A DNA stretch of 64,000 nucleotides from an uncultured Lutibacter sp. (GTDB taxonomy: Bacteria; Bacteroidota; Bacteroidia; Flavobacteriales; Flavobacteriaceae): positions 62,001 through 126,000 of the forward strand of contig NZ_CANLRG010000007.1 of NCBI RefSeq assembly GCF_947493565.1. The letters run 5' to 3'. Every line of letters starts with the position of its first letter. The stretch's first letter is position 1. The translations under genes were made by a program, and so were the position numbers. The notes under the pieces are model-generated. The model searched no databases. It was given only the letters and a program-made list of their open reading frames with translations, and was not told the DNA's origin. Shown here piece by piece: positions 35,668 to 47,095 of this stretch.

Positions 35668-36138
35668 ATGAGTAAGTTTAAAAAGAAGAAAAAAGGGTTA
35701 CCTGCAATTTCTACGGCATCTTTACCTGATATTGTATTTATGTTGCTATTCTTTTTTATGGTTTCAACTACAATGAGAGAGACTGATTTATTAATTAAAA
35801 AGCCAGTTCTTCCTACAGCTAGTGAAGTAAAAAAATTAGAGCATAAAAGTTTGGTAAGTACTATTTATGTTGGTAAATCAAAAGATACAAGAATATCTGG
35901 AGATAAAATTCAAGTAAATGATAAAATTATAGATGTAAATGACATCCCAAATTTTATATTTGCAGAAAGAGCTTTAAGAAAAGAAGAAGAAGTTAAATTT
36001 ATGACTACTTCAATTAAAGCTGATAAAGAAGCCAATGTGGGTACCATTCTTGATATTAAAGAACAATTAAGAGATATCAATGCTTTAAAAGTTAGTTTTT
36101 CTACCACTAAAGGTAACAATATTAAAAGTAACTATTAA
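35668..36138 (+). CDS. exbD: ExbD family protein, second copy
   Basis: A 156-residue ExbD: Lys-rich N-terminus (SKFKKKKKGLPAISTASL), the membrane helix with its Asp (PDIVFMLLFFFMVSTTM), and the periplasmic domain ending FSTTKGNN. It begins 8 bp after the first exbD copy. Two ExbD copies behind one ExbB are frequent in Bacteroidota. The transcript ends at a very long perfect stem. Confidence 0.9.
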   Translation: MSKFKKKKKGLPAISTASLPDIVFMLLFFFMVSTTMRETDLLIKKPVLPTASEVKKLEHKSLVSTIYVGKSKDTRISGDKIQVNDKIIDVNDIPNFIFAERALRKEEEVKFMTTSIKADKEANVGTILDIKEQLRDINALKVSFSTTKGNNIKSNY

Positions 36139-36149
36139 AAGCAAAGTTA

Positions 36150-36212
36150 ACTTTATATAACTAAAAAAGGCAATCAAAATACTTTTGATTGCCTTTTTTA
36201 GTTATATAAAGT
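36150..36212. terminator. 30-bp perfect stem terminator after exbD
   Basis: Arms of 30 bp (36150-36179 and 36183-36212) with a 3-nt loop. The core AAAAAAGGCAATCAAAA / TTTTGATTGCCTTTTTT is a normal bidirectional terminator; the arms continue 13 bp further into TATATAA-rich sequence. The right arm ends at the -7 element of the next gene. Confidence 0.85.
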
Positions 36213-36219
36213 ATATTTG
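36212..36219 (+). promoter_or_regulatory. -7 element of the porT-like gene
   Basis: TATATTTG; the ATG at 36225 begins 5 bp after its last base, so the mRNA may have almost no leader. Confidence 0.55.
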
Positions 36220-36224
36220 TTATT

Positions 36225-36902
36225 ATGCGTAAATATCTATTACTATTTTTATTTTTTAGTAGCTTTTTAAAGTTACAGTCACAAGTAAAAAATGATACTA
36301 TTGATTCTAGTTATTTAGAAGATCAAATTTATGTAGCATTGACTTATAATATATTATTTAATAAGCCAAATGGTATTGAGCAAAAAGGTTTTTCAGGAGG
36401 TTTTTCTATCGGTTTTATAAAAGATCTACCTTTCAATAAGCAGCGTAATTTAGGAATTGGTTTAGGAGTTGGTTATAACTATAATGCCTATATTCAAAAC
36501 TTAAAAATAGTTGGTGATATTAATAAAACTTTATTTGAATTAGCTGAAAATTATTCGATTAATAGATTTGGGATTAGTTCTATTGAAATGCCATTTGAAT
36601 TGCGTTGGAGAACTTCTACTGCTTCAAAATATAAATTTTGGAGAATTTATACGGGTGTTAAATTTTCGTATGCTTTAACTACTAAATCTAAATATAGTGA
36701 CGAAAATAGTACAATTAGAACTAAAAATATTCCAGATTATAACAAATTCCAATATGGATTAGTTTTTTCGGGAGGTTATAGTAATTGGAATTTATACTTG
36801 TATTATGGATTAAAGCCTCTATTTAAAAATAATGTTACGTTTGATAATCAAAAGTTGAGGTTGAATGAATTTAATCTAGGATTGAAATTTTATATAATGT
36901 AA
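36225..36902 (+). CDS. PorT-like outer-membrane beta-barrel protein
   Basis: A 225-residue protein with a cleavable signal (MRKYLLLFLFFSSFLKLQSQ) and a run of amphipathic strands (GFSGGFSIGFIKDLPF, LGIGLGVGYNYNAY, WRIYTGVKFSYAL, FNLGLKFYIM). Size, signal and position behind exbD match the PorT protein family associated with the type IX secretion system and gliding in Bacteroidota. Other T9SS genes are not in this window, so I call it PorT-like only. Its 3' end overlaps the next minus-strand gene by 13 bp. Confidence 0.7.
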   Translation: MRKYLLLFLFFSSFLKLQSQVKNDTIDSSYLEDQIYVALTYNILFNKPNGIEQKGFSGGFSIGFIKDLPFNKQRNLGIGLGVGYNYNAYIQNLKIVGDINKTLFELAENYSINRFGISSIEMPFELRWRTSTASKYKFWRIYTGVKFSYALTTKSKYSDENSTIRTKNIPDYNKFQYGLVFSGGYSNWNLYLYYGLKPLFKNNVTFDNQKLRLNEFNLGLKFYIM

Positions 36903-37495
36903 ATTGTATAAGCTAAAAATTGACTTATTAAACCTAAAGTAAACCCCCAAAAAACTTCACTAAATTTATGCGCTTTTAACCTAAGTCGGGCAGTAGATAT
37001 TAGTCCTGCTAAAATAAAAAAGATAGAAATTATAATTAATAAGTTCAACTTGTAATGATAGCTAAAGTATATTAAAAAACCTATCAGCCCAGCAATAGCA
37101 GAAGAATGTAGGCTTATTTTGATTTTTAGAAATAATAAAATATAAGATATGATTAAGCTTAGGCCATAACCAAAAAATAGTAAGGTAAGTAAATTAACAA
37201 TAGTCAATTTATATAACCAGTTTCCAATAATATAGGATAATGCAATAAAAAGAAGTGTTGGAAATTTACGCTCTTCAATGCTAGTCATATGGTAACTCTT
37301 TATCATTCCAAACCTTTTTATGGTGTACAAAAAGATAATAGGAAATAAATAGGTTCCAATAAAAATTACTGATAAAATGGTGTATTCTTGTAGCTTAAAT
37401 ATATGCCTTGGAACAAATAGGAAGTACAATAAAGCTCCAATAATTGGAAAATTAATAGGGTGAAAAAAATAAGAGATAAATTTAGATATTTTCAT
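36890..37495 (-). CDS. PAP2-like integral membrane protein
   Basis: 201 residues with five to six membrane helices. Near the C-terminus, SLHSSAIAGLIGF and ARLRLKAHKFSEVFWG resemble the second and third phosphatase motifs of the PAP2 family (SXH and RXXXXXHXXXE/D), but the first motif (KXXXXXXRP) is replaced by SIEERKFP. It may be a diverged lipid phosphatase or an inactive relative. It follows rpoN closely (16 bp), suggesting co-transcription on the minus strand. Confidence 0.65.
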   Translation of the reverse strand: MKISKFISYFFHPINFPIIGALLYFLFVPRHIFKLQEYTILSVIFIGTYLFPIIFLYTIKRFGMIKSYHMTSIEERKFPTLLFIALSYIIGNWLYKLTIVNLLTLLFFGYGLSLIISYILLFLKIKISLHSSAIAGLIGFLIYFSYHYKLNLLIIISIFFILAGLISTARLRLKAHKFSEVFWGFTLGLISQFLAYTIYII

Positions 37496-37511
37496 AACTT
37501 TTATAATTCCT

Positions 37512-38975
37512 TTATATCATTTTTTTTCTTAATCTTGCAACAGGAATATCTAATTGTTCTCTATATTTGGCAATAGTTCTTCTAGCTATAGGGTAACCTT
37601 TTTCTTTTAAAATAGCAGCAAGCTTATCATCAGTTAAGGGCTTCTTTTTATCTTCTTCCTTAATGACATTTTCTAGTATAGTTTTTATTTCTTTAGTAGA
37701 AACGTCTTCTCCTTGTTCGTTTTTCATAGATTCAGAGAAGAATTCTTTGATTAATTTAGTACCATAAGGTGTTGATACGTATTTGCTGTTAGCTACTCTT
37801 GAAACAGTTGAAACATCCATATTAATTACATCTGCAACATCTTTTAAAATCATTGGTTTTAACTTACGTTCATCACCAGATAAAAAATAATCCTTTTGAT
37901 GTTGCATAATTGCATCCATAGTTAAAAGCAATGTTTGCTGGCGTTGTTTTATTGCATCTATAAACCATTTTGCAGCATCAAGTTTTTGTTTAATAAATGT
38001 AACAGCGTCTTTTTGTGATTTAGATTTATCTTTGGAATCTTTATAACCTCTCATCAAATTGTTATATTCTTGAGAAACATGTAATTCGGGAGCATTTCTT
38101 GAGTTTAAGGTAAGTTCTAATTCACTTTCAATAATTCTAATAGTAAAATCAGGAACAATTTGTTCGGCAATTTTATTATTACCAACGTACGAACCTCCAG
38201 GTTTTGGGTTTAATTTTTCAATTTGATGAATAGCTTCTTTTAATTCACTTTCTTTAATATGATGTTTTTGTAATAATTTGGAATAGTGTTTTTTAACAAA
38301 TGAATCGAATGAATTTTCTAAAATGTTAATTGCTAAATTTATGCTTGGTTTCTCGTCTTTTCTTTTTAGTTGAATTAGTAAGCATTCTTTTAAATCTCTT
38401 GCACCAACACCAGCAGGATCTAATTGTTGAACTTTTTGTAATAATCGTTCTAATTCTTCTTCGGTTGTAAAAATATTTTGAGTAAATGCTAAATCATCTA
38501 AAATATCAAGTAAACTTCTTCTTATATAGCCGCTTTCATCTATGCTACCAATTAAAAACTCTACAATGGCTTCTTCTTCCTCGGTTAAACGGTAAGTGTT
38601 CATTTGAGTTTTTAAATGCTGCGTAAATGAAGTTCCTGAAGCATAAGGGATATTTTTATCCTCATCATCAGAAGAGTAATTATTAGATTGTGTTTTGTAG
38701 CTAGGAATTTCATCATCACTTAAATATTCATCAATATTAATATCTTCTGTATTTATATTTTCATTTCCAGAGTCGTCAAATTCATCATTTAATTGAGCGT
38801 TTTCAAATTCATCAACACTAGTTTCTTTGCCACTTTCTAACGCAGGGTTTTCTTCTAATTCTTGCTTTAATTTTTGCTCAAATGCTTGTGTAGGCAATTG
38901 AATCAATTTCATTAATTGAATTTGCTGAGGAGATAATTTTTGTAATAATTTATATTGTAAACTTTGTTTAAGCAT
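37512..38975 (-). CDS. rpoN: RNA polymerase sigma-54 factor RpoN
   Basis: The alternative sigma factor needing enhancer-binding ATPases. The 487 residues have the activator region at the N-terminus (LKQSLQYKLLQKLSPQQIQLMKLIQLP), an acidic linker with a run of Asp/Glu/Asn/Ser (about residues 45-110), the core-binding domain, the HTH (DVADVINMDVSTVSRVANSK) and the RpoN box (ARRTIAKYREQL) near the C-terminus. All parts needed for function are present. It follows asnS on the same strand, with asnS ending at its own terminator. Confidence 0.95.
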   Translation of the reverse strand: MLKQSLQYKLLQKLSPQQIQLMKLIQLPTQAFEQKLKQELEENPALESGKETSVDEFENAQLNDEFDDSGNENINTEDINIDEYLSDDEIPSYKTQSNNYSSDDEDKNIPYASGTSFTQHLKTQMNTYRLTEEEEAIVEFLIGSIDESGYIRRSLLDILDDLAFTQNIFTTEEELERLLQKVQQLDPAGVGARDLKECLLIQLKRKDEKPSINLAINILENSFDSFVKKHYSKLLQKHHIKESELKEAIHQIEKLNPKPGGSYVGNNKIAEQIVPDFTIRIIESELELTLNSRNAPELHVSQEYNNLMRGYKDSKDKSKSQKDAVTFIKQKLDAAKWFIDAIKQRQQTLLLTMDAIMQHQKDYFLSGDERKLKPMILKDVADVINMDVSTVSRVANSKYVSTPYGTKLIKEFFSESMKNEQGEDVSTKEIKTILENVIKEEDKKKPLTDDKLAAILKEKGYPIARRTIAKYREQLDIPVARLRKKMI

Positions 38976-39009
38976 GTATTAAATTGAAATAGCTTTTGAT
39001 AAAAATACA

Positions 39010-39042
39010 AAAAAACTTATTATGAAAAATAATAAGTTTTTT
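39010..39042 (-). terminator. Terminator of asnS
   Basis: AAAAAACTTATTAT (39010-39023) pairs with ATAATAAGTTTTTT (39029-39042). rpoN begins below it. Confidence 0.75.
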
Positions 39043-39052
39043 AACGTTTTAT

Positions 39053-40483
39053 TTAAAATTCTGCGTTTTGTGGTGTACGAGGATAAGGGATTACATCTCG
39101 TATATTTCCCATTCCTGTTGCAAATTGAACCAAGCGTTCAAAACCTAATCCAAAACCACTGTGAACTGCAGTTCCAAATTTTCGAGTGTCTAAATACCAC
39201 CATAGTTCTTTTTCATCAATATTTAGAGCTGCAATTTTTTGTTTTAAAACATCTAAACGCTCTTCACGTTGGCTACCTCCAACAATTTCACCTATTCCTG
39301 GGAATAAAACATCCATAGCTCTTACCGTTTTACCATCATCGTTTAAACGCATATAAAAAGCTTTAATATTTGCTGGATAATCAAATAAAATAACAGGACA
39401 TTTAAAGTGTTTTTCTACAAGGAATCTTTCATGCTCACTTTGTAAATCTGCTCCCCATTCATTTATTATATATTGAAATTTTTTCTTTTTGTTTGGTTTA
39501 CAATTTCTTAAAATATCAATAGCTTCGGTATAACTTACTCGTTTAAAATTGTTTTCTACTACAAACTGTAACTTTTCTAATAAGGACATTTCACTTCTTT
39601 GTGCAGCGGGTTTTCCTTTTTCTTCTTCTAAAAGTCTGTTGTTTAAGAAAGCCAAATCATCTTTACAATTTTCTAGAACATAAGAAATAACCGATTTAAT
39701 AAAATCTTCGGCTAAATCCATATTATCATCTAAATTGTTAAAAGCTACTTCAGGCTCAATCATCCAAAATTCAGCTAAATGTCTAGTTGTATTTGAATTT
39801 TCAGCTCTAAAAGTAGGTCCAAAAGTATATACTTTTCCTAAAGCCATGGCGTAGGTTTCAGCTTCAAGTTGACCAGAAACGGTTAAATTTGTTTCTTTTC
39901 CGAAAAAATCTTTGGAGTAGTCAACCTTTCCATCTTCGTTTTTTGGCAAATTATTTTTATCTAGGGTTGTTACATTGAACATTTCTCCTGCTCCTTCAGC
40001 ATCAGAACCTGTAATGATTGGTGCATGAAAGTTGTAAAAACCATTTTCTGTAAAATATTTGTGTACTGCAAATGAAAGGGCAGAACGTAAACGCATAACT
40101 GCACTAAATGTATTAGTTCTAATACGTAGATGGGCATTTTCGCGTAAAAACTCGAAACTGTGCTTTTTGGGTTGTATTGGATATTCTTCAGGATTAGAAT
40201 CTCCTAAAATCTCTATATCAGATACTTGAATTTCTACACTTTGCCCCTTTCCTAAGCTTTCATTTAAGGTTCCTTTTATTGCTATAGCAGCACCTGTAGT
40301 GATGCGCTTTAAAATACTTTCATCGGTATTTTCAAAGTCAACAACACATTGTATATTATTAATAGTTGAACCATCATTTAAAGCTATAAAGCGGTTTGCT
40401 CTAAAAGTTTTAACCCAACCTTTAATTTGTATTTCTTGTAAAAAATTTTTTGAACTTAAAAGTTCAGCAACATTGGTTCTCAT
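39053..40483 (-). CDS. asnS: Asparaginyl-tRNA synthetase
   Basis: Charges tRNA-Asn. About 476 residues from ATG 40483 ([15 protein letters not shown]): an N-terminal OB-fold anticodon-binding domain (about 15-120) and a class II catalytic core with motif 2 ([24 protein letters not shown]) and motif 3 ([27 protein letters not shown]). The N-terminal TTG at 40492 is unlikely, as a -7 element TATCTTTG lies at 40507-40514. Presence of asnS means Asn-tRNA is made directly. Confidence 0.97.
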   Translation of the reverse strand: MRTNVAELLSSKNFLQEIQIKGWVKTFRANRFIALNDGSTINNIQCVVDFENTDESILKRITTGAAIAIKGTLNESLGKGQSVEIQVSDIEILGDSNPEEYPIQPKKHSFEFLRENAHLRIRTNTFSAVMRLRSALSFAVHKYFTENGFYNFHAPIITGSDAEGAGEMFNVTTLDKNNLPKNEDGKVDYSKDFFGKETNLTVSGQLEAETYAMALGKVYTFGPTFRAENSNTTRHLAEFWMIEPEVAFNNLDDNMDLAEDFIKSVISYVLENCKDDLAFLNNRLLEEEKGKPAAQRSEMSLLEKLQFVVENNFKRVSYTEAIDILRNCKPNKKKKFQYIINEWGADLQSEHERFLVEKHFKCPVILFDYPANIKAFYMRLNDDGKTVRAMDVLFPGIGEIVGGSQREERLDVLKQKIAALNIDEKELWWYLDTRKFGTAVHSGFGLGFERLVQFATGMGNIRDVIPYPRTPQNAEF

Positions 40484-40506
40484 TATAATCAAATTTTTAA
40501 GAACTG

Positions 40507-40514
40507 CAAAGATA
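40507..40514 (-). promoter_or_regulatory. -7 element of asnS
   Basis: Reads TATCTTTG on the minus strand, 24 bp from the ATG at 40483. Confidence 0.55.
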
Positions 40515-40572
40515 CATGAACTAATGAAAGTTGGAAAGTCTAACCTTTGAAAGTTTACTTGTTTTGTTATAA

Positions 40573-42945
40573 TTAGTTATCTCCGTTTTCTTCTGGTGTA
40601 AGGATGTCTAATGTAGGTTCTTTAAATGTTTTTTTATTGGCAATTGTTTTTTCCAATGAAAGCAATAAAGAAGGTAATAATAATAAATTAGAAACCATAG
40701 CAAATAACAAAGTAACGGAAACTAATCCACCTAGTGCAATGGTGCCTCCAAAACTCGAAACTGTAAAAACTAAAAAGCCAAAAAACAGCACTATTGAGGT
40801 ATAAAACATACTTACGCCCGTTTCTCTTAGGGCTGCATATACGGATTGTTTAATTCTCCAATTATTAGCTTTTAATTCTTGTCTATATTTTGCTAAAAAA
40901 TGAATAGTATCATCAACTGAAATTCCAAAGGCAATACTAAATACCAAAATAGTTGAAGGTTTTATAGGAATACCTAAATACCCCATTAAGCCAGCCGTAA
41001 TTAACAGAGGAAATATATTTGGTACTAATGAAATTAAGATCATTCGGAATGATCTAAATAAAAAAGCCATAAAAATGGCAATTAATAAAATTGCTAGAGA
41101 TAATGATACAACAAGATTATTAATTAAAAAATTAGTACCTTTTAAAAATACAAGCGCTTTTCCAGTCATAGCAACATCGTATTTTTCTTTTGGAAATTCT
41201 TTCTCAATTTTTTGTTGAATACGTTCTTCAATAACCTCCATTTTATCAGTTCCAATGTCTTTCATAAAGGTGGTAATTCTTGCGTAACGACCCGTAGAAT
41301 CTACAAAATTATCTAGTAGTTCAGAGTTGTCAGTAGAATTTTTAGTATATGATAAAATCCAATTTTTTTCTTGATTGTTAGGAAGTTGATAGTATTTTGG
41401 CTTACCGCTATAAAATGCTTGTTTTGAGTATTTTACAAGGTTTAGAACTGAAATGGATTTAGATAATTGTGGAATTTCATCTATGGTTTCATCAAGTTTA
41501 TCCATTCTTTTTAAGGTGGATAAATTCATTACACCATTTTCTTTCTTAGTATCAATAATTATTTCTAAAGGCATAATGCCTCCAAATTCATTTTCAAAGA
41601 AAACAATGTCTTTAAAAAACTGTTTTCCTTTTGGCATGTCTTCAATAATACTACCAGAAACGCGAATCATATAAACACCAATCATACTTGCTATAATCAA
41701 TACGATAGTACTTGCATAAACTGCAAATCGATGATTTTTTACAATGGACTCCATCCAACTTACAATGGCATCAATCCATTTTCTTTCTAAATGTTTTAGG
41801 TGTTTTTCTTTTGGTAGAGGCATAAAACTATACATGATAGGAATTATCAGTAATGCCAGAATAAATATTCCTAAAATATTAATAGAAGCTATGATTCCAA
41901 ATTCTTTTAATAATTGACTTTTGGTAAAAATGAATGTTGCAAAACCTGAAGCTGTAGTTACATTTGTCATTAATGTAGCATTACCAATTTTAGTAATTAC
42001 ACGTTGTAATGATTTTGCCTGATTGCCATGTTTTTTAACTTCTTGTTGATATTTATTAATTAAAAAGATAGCATTTGGAACTCCAATCACAATTATTAAT
42101 GGAGGAATTAAAGCCATTAAAACTGAAATTTCATACCTAAATAAACCAATAAAACCAAATGCCCATATAACACCAATACTAACAACCAATAAAGTAATAA
42201 AAGTTGCCCTAATTGACCTAAAAAAGAAAAAGAAAATAAGAGCGGTTATCCCTAGCGCTAATACTACAAAAATACCAATTTCATCAATAATATTTTGGGA
42301 GTTCATGGTGCGTATGTAGGGCATTCCTGATACTCTAATATCAATATTATTGTCAAGTTCAAATTTTTCAATTTCAGGGTTTAAAACATTAAAAATAAAA
42401 TCTTTTCGAGCTGGAGTATTAACGATTTCTTTTTTTAGATAAACAACTGTTCTAATGGTGCCACTTTTTTTGTTGAATAAAAAATTATCAAAAAAAGGTA
42501 AGTTTTCAAAAAGCTCTGTTTTAATTTTTAATACTTCTTCAATAGTTTCTGGAGTTTTATTGTATAGGGGTTCTACATCAAATTTTTGAGCTTCTTGGTT
42601 TTTCTTTAATTTTTTAATGTCTCCAATAGCTATCGTAAAATCGATTTCTGGAAAACTGTCAAATTTTTTTGATAAATTATTCCAAGCATTAAATTTTTGT
42701 GGGGTAAATACTGTAGAATCTGAAGTAGCTAGAATGATTAAATTTCCTTCTTCTCCAAATAATTCTAAGAATTTATCGTATTCAATATTTATTTTATGAT
42801 CTTTAGGAAGTAAATTTGCTTCTGTATAAGAAAAACGCATGTACTGCATTTGAGAAGCTAAAAAGTAGGTGAAGGCCGCAATTAGAACTAATACAACATA
42901 TCTTCCTTTTAAAATTAGTCTAGAAACCCTTGTCCAAAAATTCAT
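40573..42945 (-). CDS. MMPL/RND superfamily transporter
   Basis: A 790-residue inner-membrane protein of two homologous halves, each with one helix, a periplasmic domain and five more helices. The first sterol-sensing-like block is [20 protein letters not shown] and following helices; the second ([20 protein letters not shown]) has [15 protein letters not shown], an Asp pair typical of RND pumps. Family members export lipids, hopanoids or small molecules; no substrate is suggested by the flanks. It has its own -7 element (TACCTTTG, 42961-42968) with a leader of about 10 nt. Confidence 0.88.
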   Translation of the reverse strand: MNFWTRVSRLILKGRYVVLVLIAAFTYFLASQMQYMRFSYTEANLLPKDHKINIEYDKFLELFGEEGNLIILATSDSTVFTPQKFNAWNNLSKKFDSFPEIDFTIAIGDIKKLKKNQEAQKFDVEPLYNKTPETIEEVLKIKTELFENLPFFDNFLFNKKSGTIRTVVYLKKEIVNTPARKDFIFNVLNPEIEKFELDNNIDIRVSGMPYIRTMNSQNIIDEIGIFVVLALGITALIFFFFFRSIRATFITLLVVSIGVIWAFGFIGLFRYEISVLMALIPPLIIVIGVPNAIFLINKYQQEVKKHGNQAKSLQRVITKIGNATLMTNVTTASGFATFIFTKSQLLKEFGIIASINILGIFILALLIIPIMYSFMPLPKEKHLKHLERKWIDAIVSWMESIVKNHRFAVYASTIVLIIASMIGVYMIRVSGSIIEDMPKGKQFFKDIVFFENEFGGIMPLEIIIDTKKENGVMNLSTLKRMDKLDETIDEIPQLSKSISVLNLVKYSKQAFYSGKPKYYQLPNNQEKNWILSYTKNSTDNSELLDNFVDSTGRYARITTFMKDIGTDKMEVIEERIQQKIEKEFPKEKYDVAMTGKALVFLKGTNFLINNLVVSLSLAILLIAIFMAFLFRSFRMILISLVPNIFPLLITAGLMGYLGIPIKPSTILVFSIAFGISVDDTIHFLAKYRQELKANNWRIKQSVYAALRETGVSMFYTSIVLFFGFLVFTVSSFGGTIALGGLVSVTLLFAMVSNLLLLPSLLLSLEKTIANKKTFKEPTLDILTPEENGDN

Positions 42946-42960
42946 TCAAAAAAATTTTCG

Positions 42961-42968
42961 CAAAGGTA
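42961..42968 (-). promoter_or_regulatory. -7 element of the MMPL-family gene
   Basis: Reads TACCTTTG on the minus strand, 15 bp from the ATG at 42945. Confidence 0.5.
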
Positions 42969-43000
42969 ACAAAATAGTTTTGGTTTTAATGAATTGATTA

Positions 43001-45511
43001 TTAAAATCCAAGGTTAAGTTTAAAAGTAAGTTTTAATGCTAAATTATCACTCCATACAGGATTTTTATATGGGCCATATCTGTAAAAAGCACTTAATCCA
43101 AACCCTTTAAATAGGCTGTTTATTTCAAGTCCACTTTCAAAATAGCCTTTATTCATTTTTTTAAACGCCAGTCCGTTATGATATTCTAAATTATCAATAT
43201 CGCCTATAGCAGCTCTTGTTGCAAATGAAATTTGAGGTTTAAATTTTGGACTAATTTTAAAGAGTTTCAGATTGTGAGAAATATGTATTGCAGCAAATCT
43301 ATCAGAAATAAACTCGTTATATCCCATAGTTTCAAAACTATTTTTACCAGCAAAGGTGATTCTTTTTATCCACGGATTTTTATAGGTATAATTAGGTGTT
43401 GCATTAAATAAATGGGTAATTGGCGCATCGCCAATTACAATTCCACCTTCAATTAAAATGTTAGTTGTTGCTTTACGTAAACGCTTAATTTTATGAAAAA
43501 TTCTAGCATTTATTTGTGTGAAATTAAAATCGCTTTCAAAAATATTTTCAAAACTTTTAGTGACTTGAAATGTGAATTGTGGATATTCTTTTTTAATGGT
43601 TAATTTCCCTAAAGGGGAATTCATATATTCACTTTTTGGATTGTATTGAAAGCCTATTGATGCTGTTGTTAACGAATAATTGACTAAATTTTTAGAAGGC
43701 GAGTTGAATTGGTAATTAAAAACTGGAAGATAATCTCCAGTACTTAGTTGTATTTTTGTTTCTAAATTAGGTTGAATATCGTGCGTTAAAAATGTATTTA
43801 TAGTTTTGTAATTATAAAACTCTGAAATGTTTAAATTTCTTGGATTTACTGGGGAAAATGAGGTGTTTTTGGCTATAAAATCTAATGAAGCTGCTTCTTT
43901 TAAATCGTTGGTAAAATTGCCTCCTATCCAAGTGTTTGTGTTTTTATTCAATCTACTTGATATGCCCAAACTGTACTTAAAATCTTTATCTTTTGTACCA
44001 TAGGCTATATAAGATTCAATTTTAAAAGTATTAGAAAAATTTGGATTGGTTTCTCCACCAAATCCAATTCGTAAACCTTCGTAATTGTTTAAATTAATTA
44101 TTTTCCCAAGATTTAAATTGATATATTTAGTGGGGTAGTATCCATTTAAAATATTTCGAACAATACTTATTTTTTTCTCAATACCTTCACTTTTTGCTAC
44201 ACTATCTAAAAAAATATAGGTAGATTTCCCTCTATCTGTTAAACTATCCGCTCTATAGTTGTTCCAAAGCTCTTTAGGTTGTTTATGAGCATTGTCATTA
44301 AATTGAATAGTGGTAGAAGATCCTTTTACAATTACTGGAATATTAATTTTAATATTAGAGTTTAAAGACTTTGAAATAAAATAGGTAATATCTGAAGGAT
44401 CATTAGTTTTTGATGTTTGTATTGAATCGTTTTTTTTATCGGTTTCAAATTTTACGGTTCCTCCAAACAAATTTATGTTTTCATTAGTATCACCTTTTCT
44501 TAAAACGATTTCCATTTCGTTAGGAAACCAAATATTATATTTTTTTTGAAATTGATAATTTTGAGTTGCTTTGATATTCACAACTCCTTTTAATTCGACA
44601 ATAGCTTTTGTAATTGCAAAATTTTTGTTGTCTATAAATAAAACACCTTCTAAACCAGCTTTTTTTTGCTTTTTTTTAGGTTTAAAATAAATTAAAATTG
44701 AATGCCCAATTTCATTTTTTACAGTATCTAAAATTTTGTAATTATAGTATTTTAAAGCTTGCTTAGCAATGGGGTTTTTATATTTTGTTCCAGCAACGGT
44801 ATAGTATTCATTGTAAAATGAAAAATCTTGAAATGTTACTGCTAAAAACTCATAAATTGGTTGTTGTAAACCTGCCATTCTTGAAGCAACTACTATTTCT
44901 TTTTTCTTTTTGCCTTTTTGAAATTGAAACTCAGAAATTTTTTCAGAAATATATAAATGTTTCGTTTTTATTTCTTTTTTAAACTCATAATTAGTAGAAT
45001 CAAGTTTAAGAAACTTTTTTTTGCCTTTTTGTACGATAAAAACAGAATCAATTTTGTCACTAATTGAATCTGGATCTGCTGTTACTAAAGTTTTATTATA
45101 GGCATTAAATTTGAAGGAGTTTAATGCGGTTTCAATATTATTTTTAGGCTTATTATTGATGGTATTTCTAATAATTTTAAGTGCCGGATTTTCTTTGGCT
45201 GTAATTAGCACTTCTTTTAAATTTTCAACACTAGGGACTAATTTAACAGTTATAAACTTATTGTTTTTAGTAATTGGTAGGGTTACCGAAGAGTAGCCGA
45301 TATAAGAAATAGTTATTTGATGAAATGGTTGTTTTGTGCGAATTTGAAACCTCCCATCAACATTTGTTAATGTTCCAAAATTAGTATTGGTAGTTATTGT
45401 AGCAAATGGAAGCGGATTTTTAGAATTGTTATCAATAATTATTCCTTGAATTTGAGTTTGAGAAAAAGAGAATAATGGAATTAATAACAATAAAAAATGT
45501 ATTTTTTTCAT
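43001..45511 (-). CDS. DUF5686 outer-membrane protein with carboxypeptidase-regulatory-like domain
   Basis: 836 residues: a cleavable signal (MKKIHFLLLLIPLFSFSQ), an N-terminal beta-sandwich (QGIIIDNNSKNPLPFATITT up to about residue 95) of the CarboxypepD_reg-like type, a middle region rich in Lys, and a C-terminal beta-barrel-like part ending LALKLTFKLNLGF. Proteins of this DUF5686 architecture are abundant Bacteroidota surface proteins. It is not a full TonB receptor, as no plug is seen. Ligand unknown. Confidence 0.85.
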   Translation of the reverse strand: MKKIHFLLLLIPLFSFSQTQIQGIIIDNNSKNPLPFATITTNTNFGTLTNVDGRFQIRTKQPFHQITISYIGYSSVTLPITKNNKFITVKLVPSVENLKEVLITAKENPALKIIRNTINNKPKNNIETALNSFKFNAYNKTLVTADPDSISDKIDSVFIVQKGKKKFLKLDSTNYEFKKEIKTKHLYISEKISEFQFQKGKKKKEIVVASRMAGLQQPIYEFLAVTFQDFSFYNEYYTVAGTKYKNPIAKQALKYYNYKILDTVKNEIGHSILIYFKPKKKQKKAGLEGVLFIDNKNFAITKAIVELKGVVNIKATQNYQFQKKYNIWFPNEMEIVLRKGDTNENINLFGGTVKFETDKKNDSIQTSKTNDPSDITYFISKSLNSNIKINIPVIVKGSSTTIQFNDNAHKQPKELWNNYRADSLTDRGKSTYIFLDSVAKSEGIEKKISIVRNILNGYYPTKYINLNLGKIINLNNYEGLRIGFGGETNPNFSNTFKIESYIAYGTKDKDFKYSLGISSRLNKNTNTWIGGNFTNDLKEAASLDFIAKNTSFSPVNPRNLNISEFYNYKTINTFLTHDIQPNLETKIQLSTGDYLPVFNYQFNSPSKNLVNYSLTTASIGFQYNPKSEYMNSPLGKLTIKKEYPQFTFQVTKSFENIFESDFNFTQINARIFHKIKRLRKATTNILIEGGIVIGDAPITHLFNATPNYTYKNPWIKRITFAGKNSFETMGYNEFISDRFAAIHISHNLKLFKISPKFKPQISFATRAAIGDIDNLEYHNGLAFKKMNKGYFESGLEINSLFKGFGLSAFYRYGPYKNPVWSDNLALKLTFKLNLGF

Positions 45512-45535
45512 CTAAAAACGTACTTATTAGAGTCG

Positions 45536-45543
45536 CAAATATA
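45536..45543 (-). promoter_or_regulatory. -7 element of the DUF5686 gene
   Basis: Reads TATATTTG on the minus strand, 24 bp from the ATG at 45511, just behind the terminator of frr. Confidence 0.55.
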
Positions 45544-45550
45544 AGAGAAT

Positions 45551-45578
45551 AAAAAAGCACTCAATTGAGTGCTTCCTT
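45551..45578 (-). terminator. Terminator of pyrH-frr
   Basis: A perfect hairpin, AAGCACTCAATTGAGTGCTT (45555-45574), followed on the minus strand by a T tract. Confidence 0.8.
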
Positions 45579-45608
45579 TTTTTTGATAAGTTTAACTATA
45601 AAATATAA

Positions 45609-46163
45609 TTATACTTTCATAATTTCTTGATCTTTAATTTTATAGTGCTCGTCTACAATCTCAATATATTTATCGGTAAGATTTTGAATATCAACTTCAG
45701 CATTTGTTTTCATATCTTCAGAAGCATCAGTTTTTTTAATCTCATTCATTGCTTCTCTTCGATCATTTCTAATACTCACTTTAGCAGTTTCAGCTTCAGC
45801 TTTTGCTTGTTTAGAAAGTTGTTTACGTCTTTCTTCGGTTAAAACAGGAACATTTATAATAACCATTTCACCATTGTTCATAGGGTTGAATCCTAAATTA
45901 GCAATCATAATTGCTTTTTCAATTTCATGAAGCATATTTTTTTCCCAAGGTTGAACAGTAATGGTATGTGCATCCATAGTTCCTACATTGGCAACTTGAG
46001 AAAGAGGTGTTTGAGCCCCATAATAGTCCACAGTTACACTGCCTAACATTGCAGGGCTAGCTTTTCCTGCTCTAATGTTTTTAAATTCTTTTTCTAAGTG
46101 AGTAATGGCCTTGGCCATTAGTTCTTTGGTACTATCTATAATAAAGCTTAATTCTTCATTCAT
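45609..46163 (-). CDS. frr: Ribosome recycling factor
   Basis: Splits post-termination ribosomes with EF-G. About 184 residues from ATG 46163 (MNEELSFIIDSTKELMAKA): the alpha-helical domain I with HLEKEFKNIRAGKASPAML, then domain II (VDYYGAQTPLSQVANVGT, IQPWEKNMLHEIEKAI) and the C-terminal RKQLSKQAKAEAE helix. The longer frame to 46199 overlaps pyrH and is not used. It is 25 bp behind pyrH and they share a terminator. Confidence 0.96.
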   Translation of the reverse strand: MNEELSFIIDSTKELMAKAITHLEKEFKNIRAGKASPAMLGSVTVDYYGAQTPLSQVANVGTMDAHTITVQPWEKNMLHEIEKAIMIANLGFNPMNNGEMVIINVPVLTEERRKQLSKQAKAEAETAKVSIRNDRREAMNEIKKTDASEDMKTNAEVDIQNLTDKYIEIVDEHYKIKDQEIMKV

Positions 46164-46188
46164 AATTGAAAAATTTAAATTATACGAT

Positions 46189-46932
<744 letters not shown>

Positions 46933-47095
46933 TTAGAAGTTTATAATGATTGTTAATGTTGAATTTTTGATTTTTAATCCAATTTTACAGCATCGTAATA
47001 ATTTATTCTTTAGATTTTTTATAATTGGTAAATAAATAGTCCTTAACTTGAATACATTTCAATTAATAGAAGAATGAGTTTTTTCTTGTGCTATT

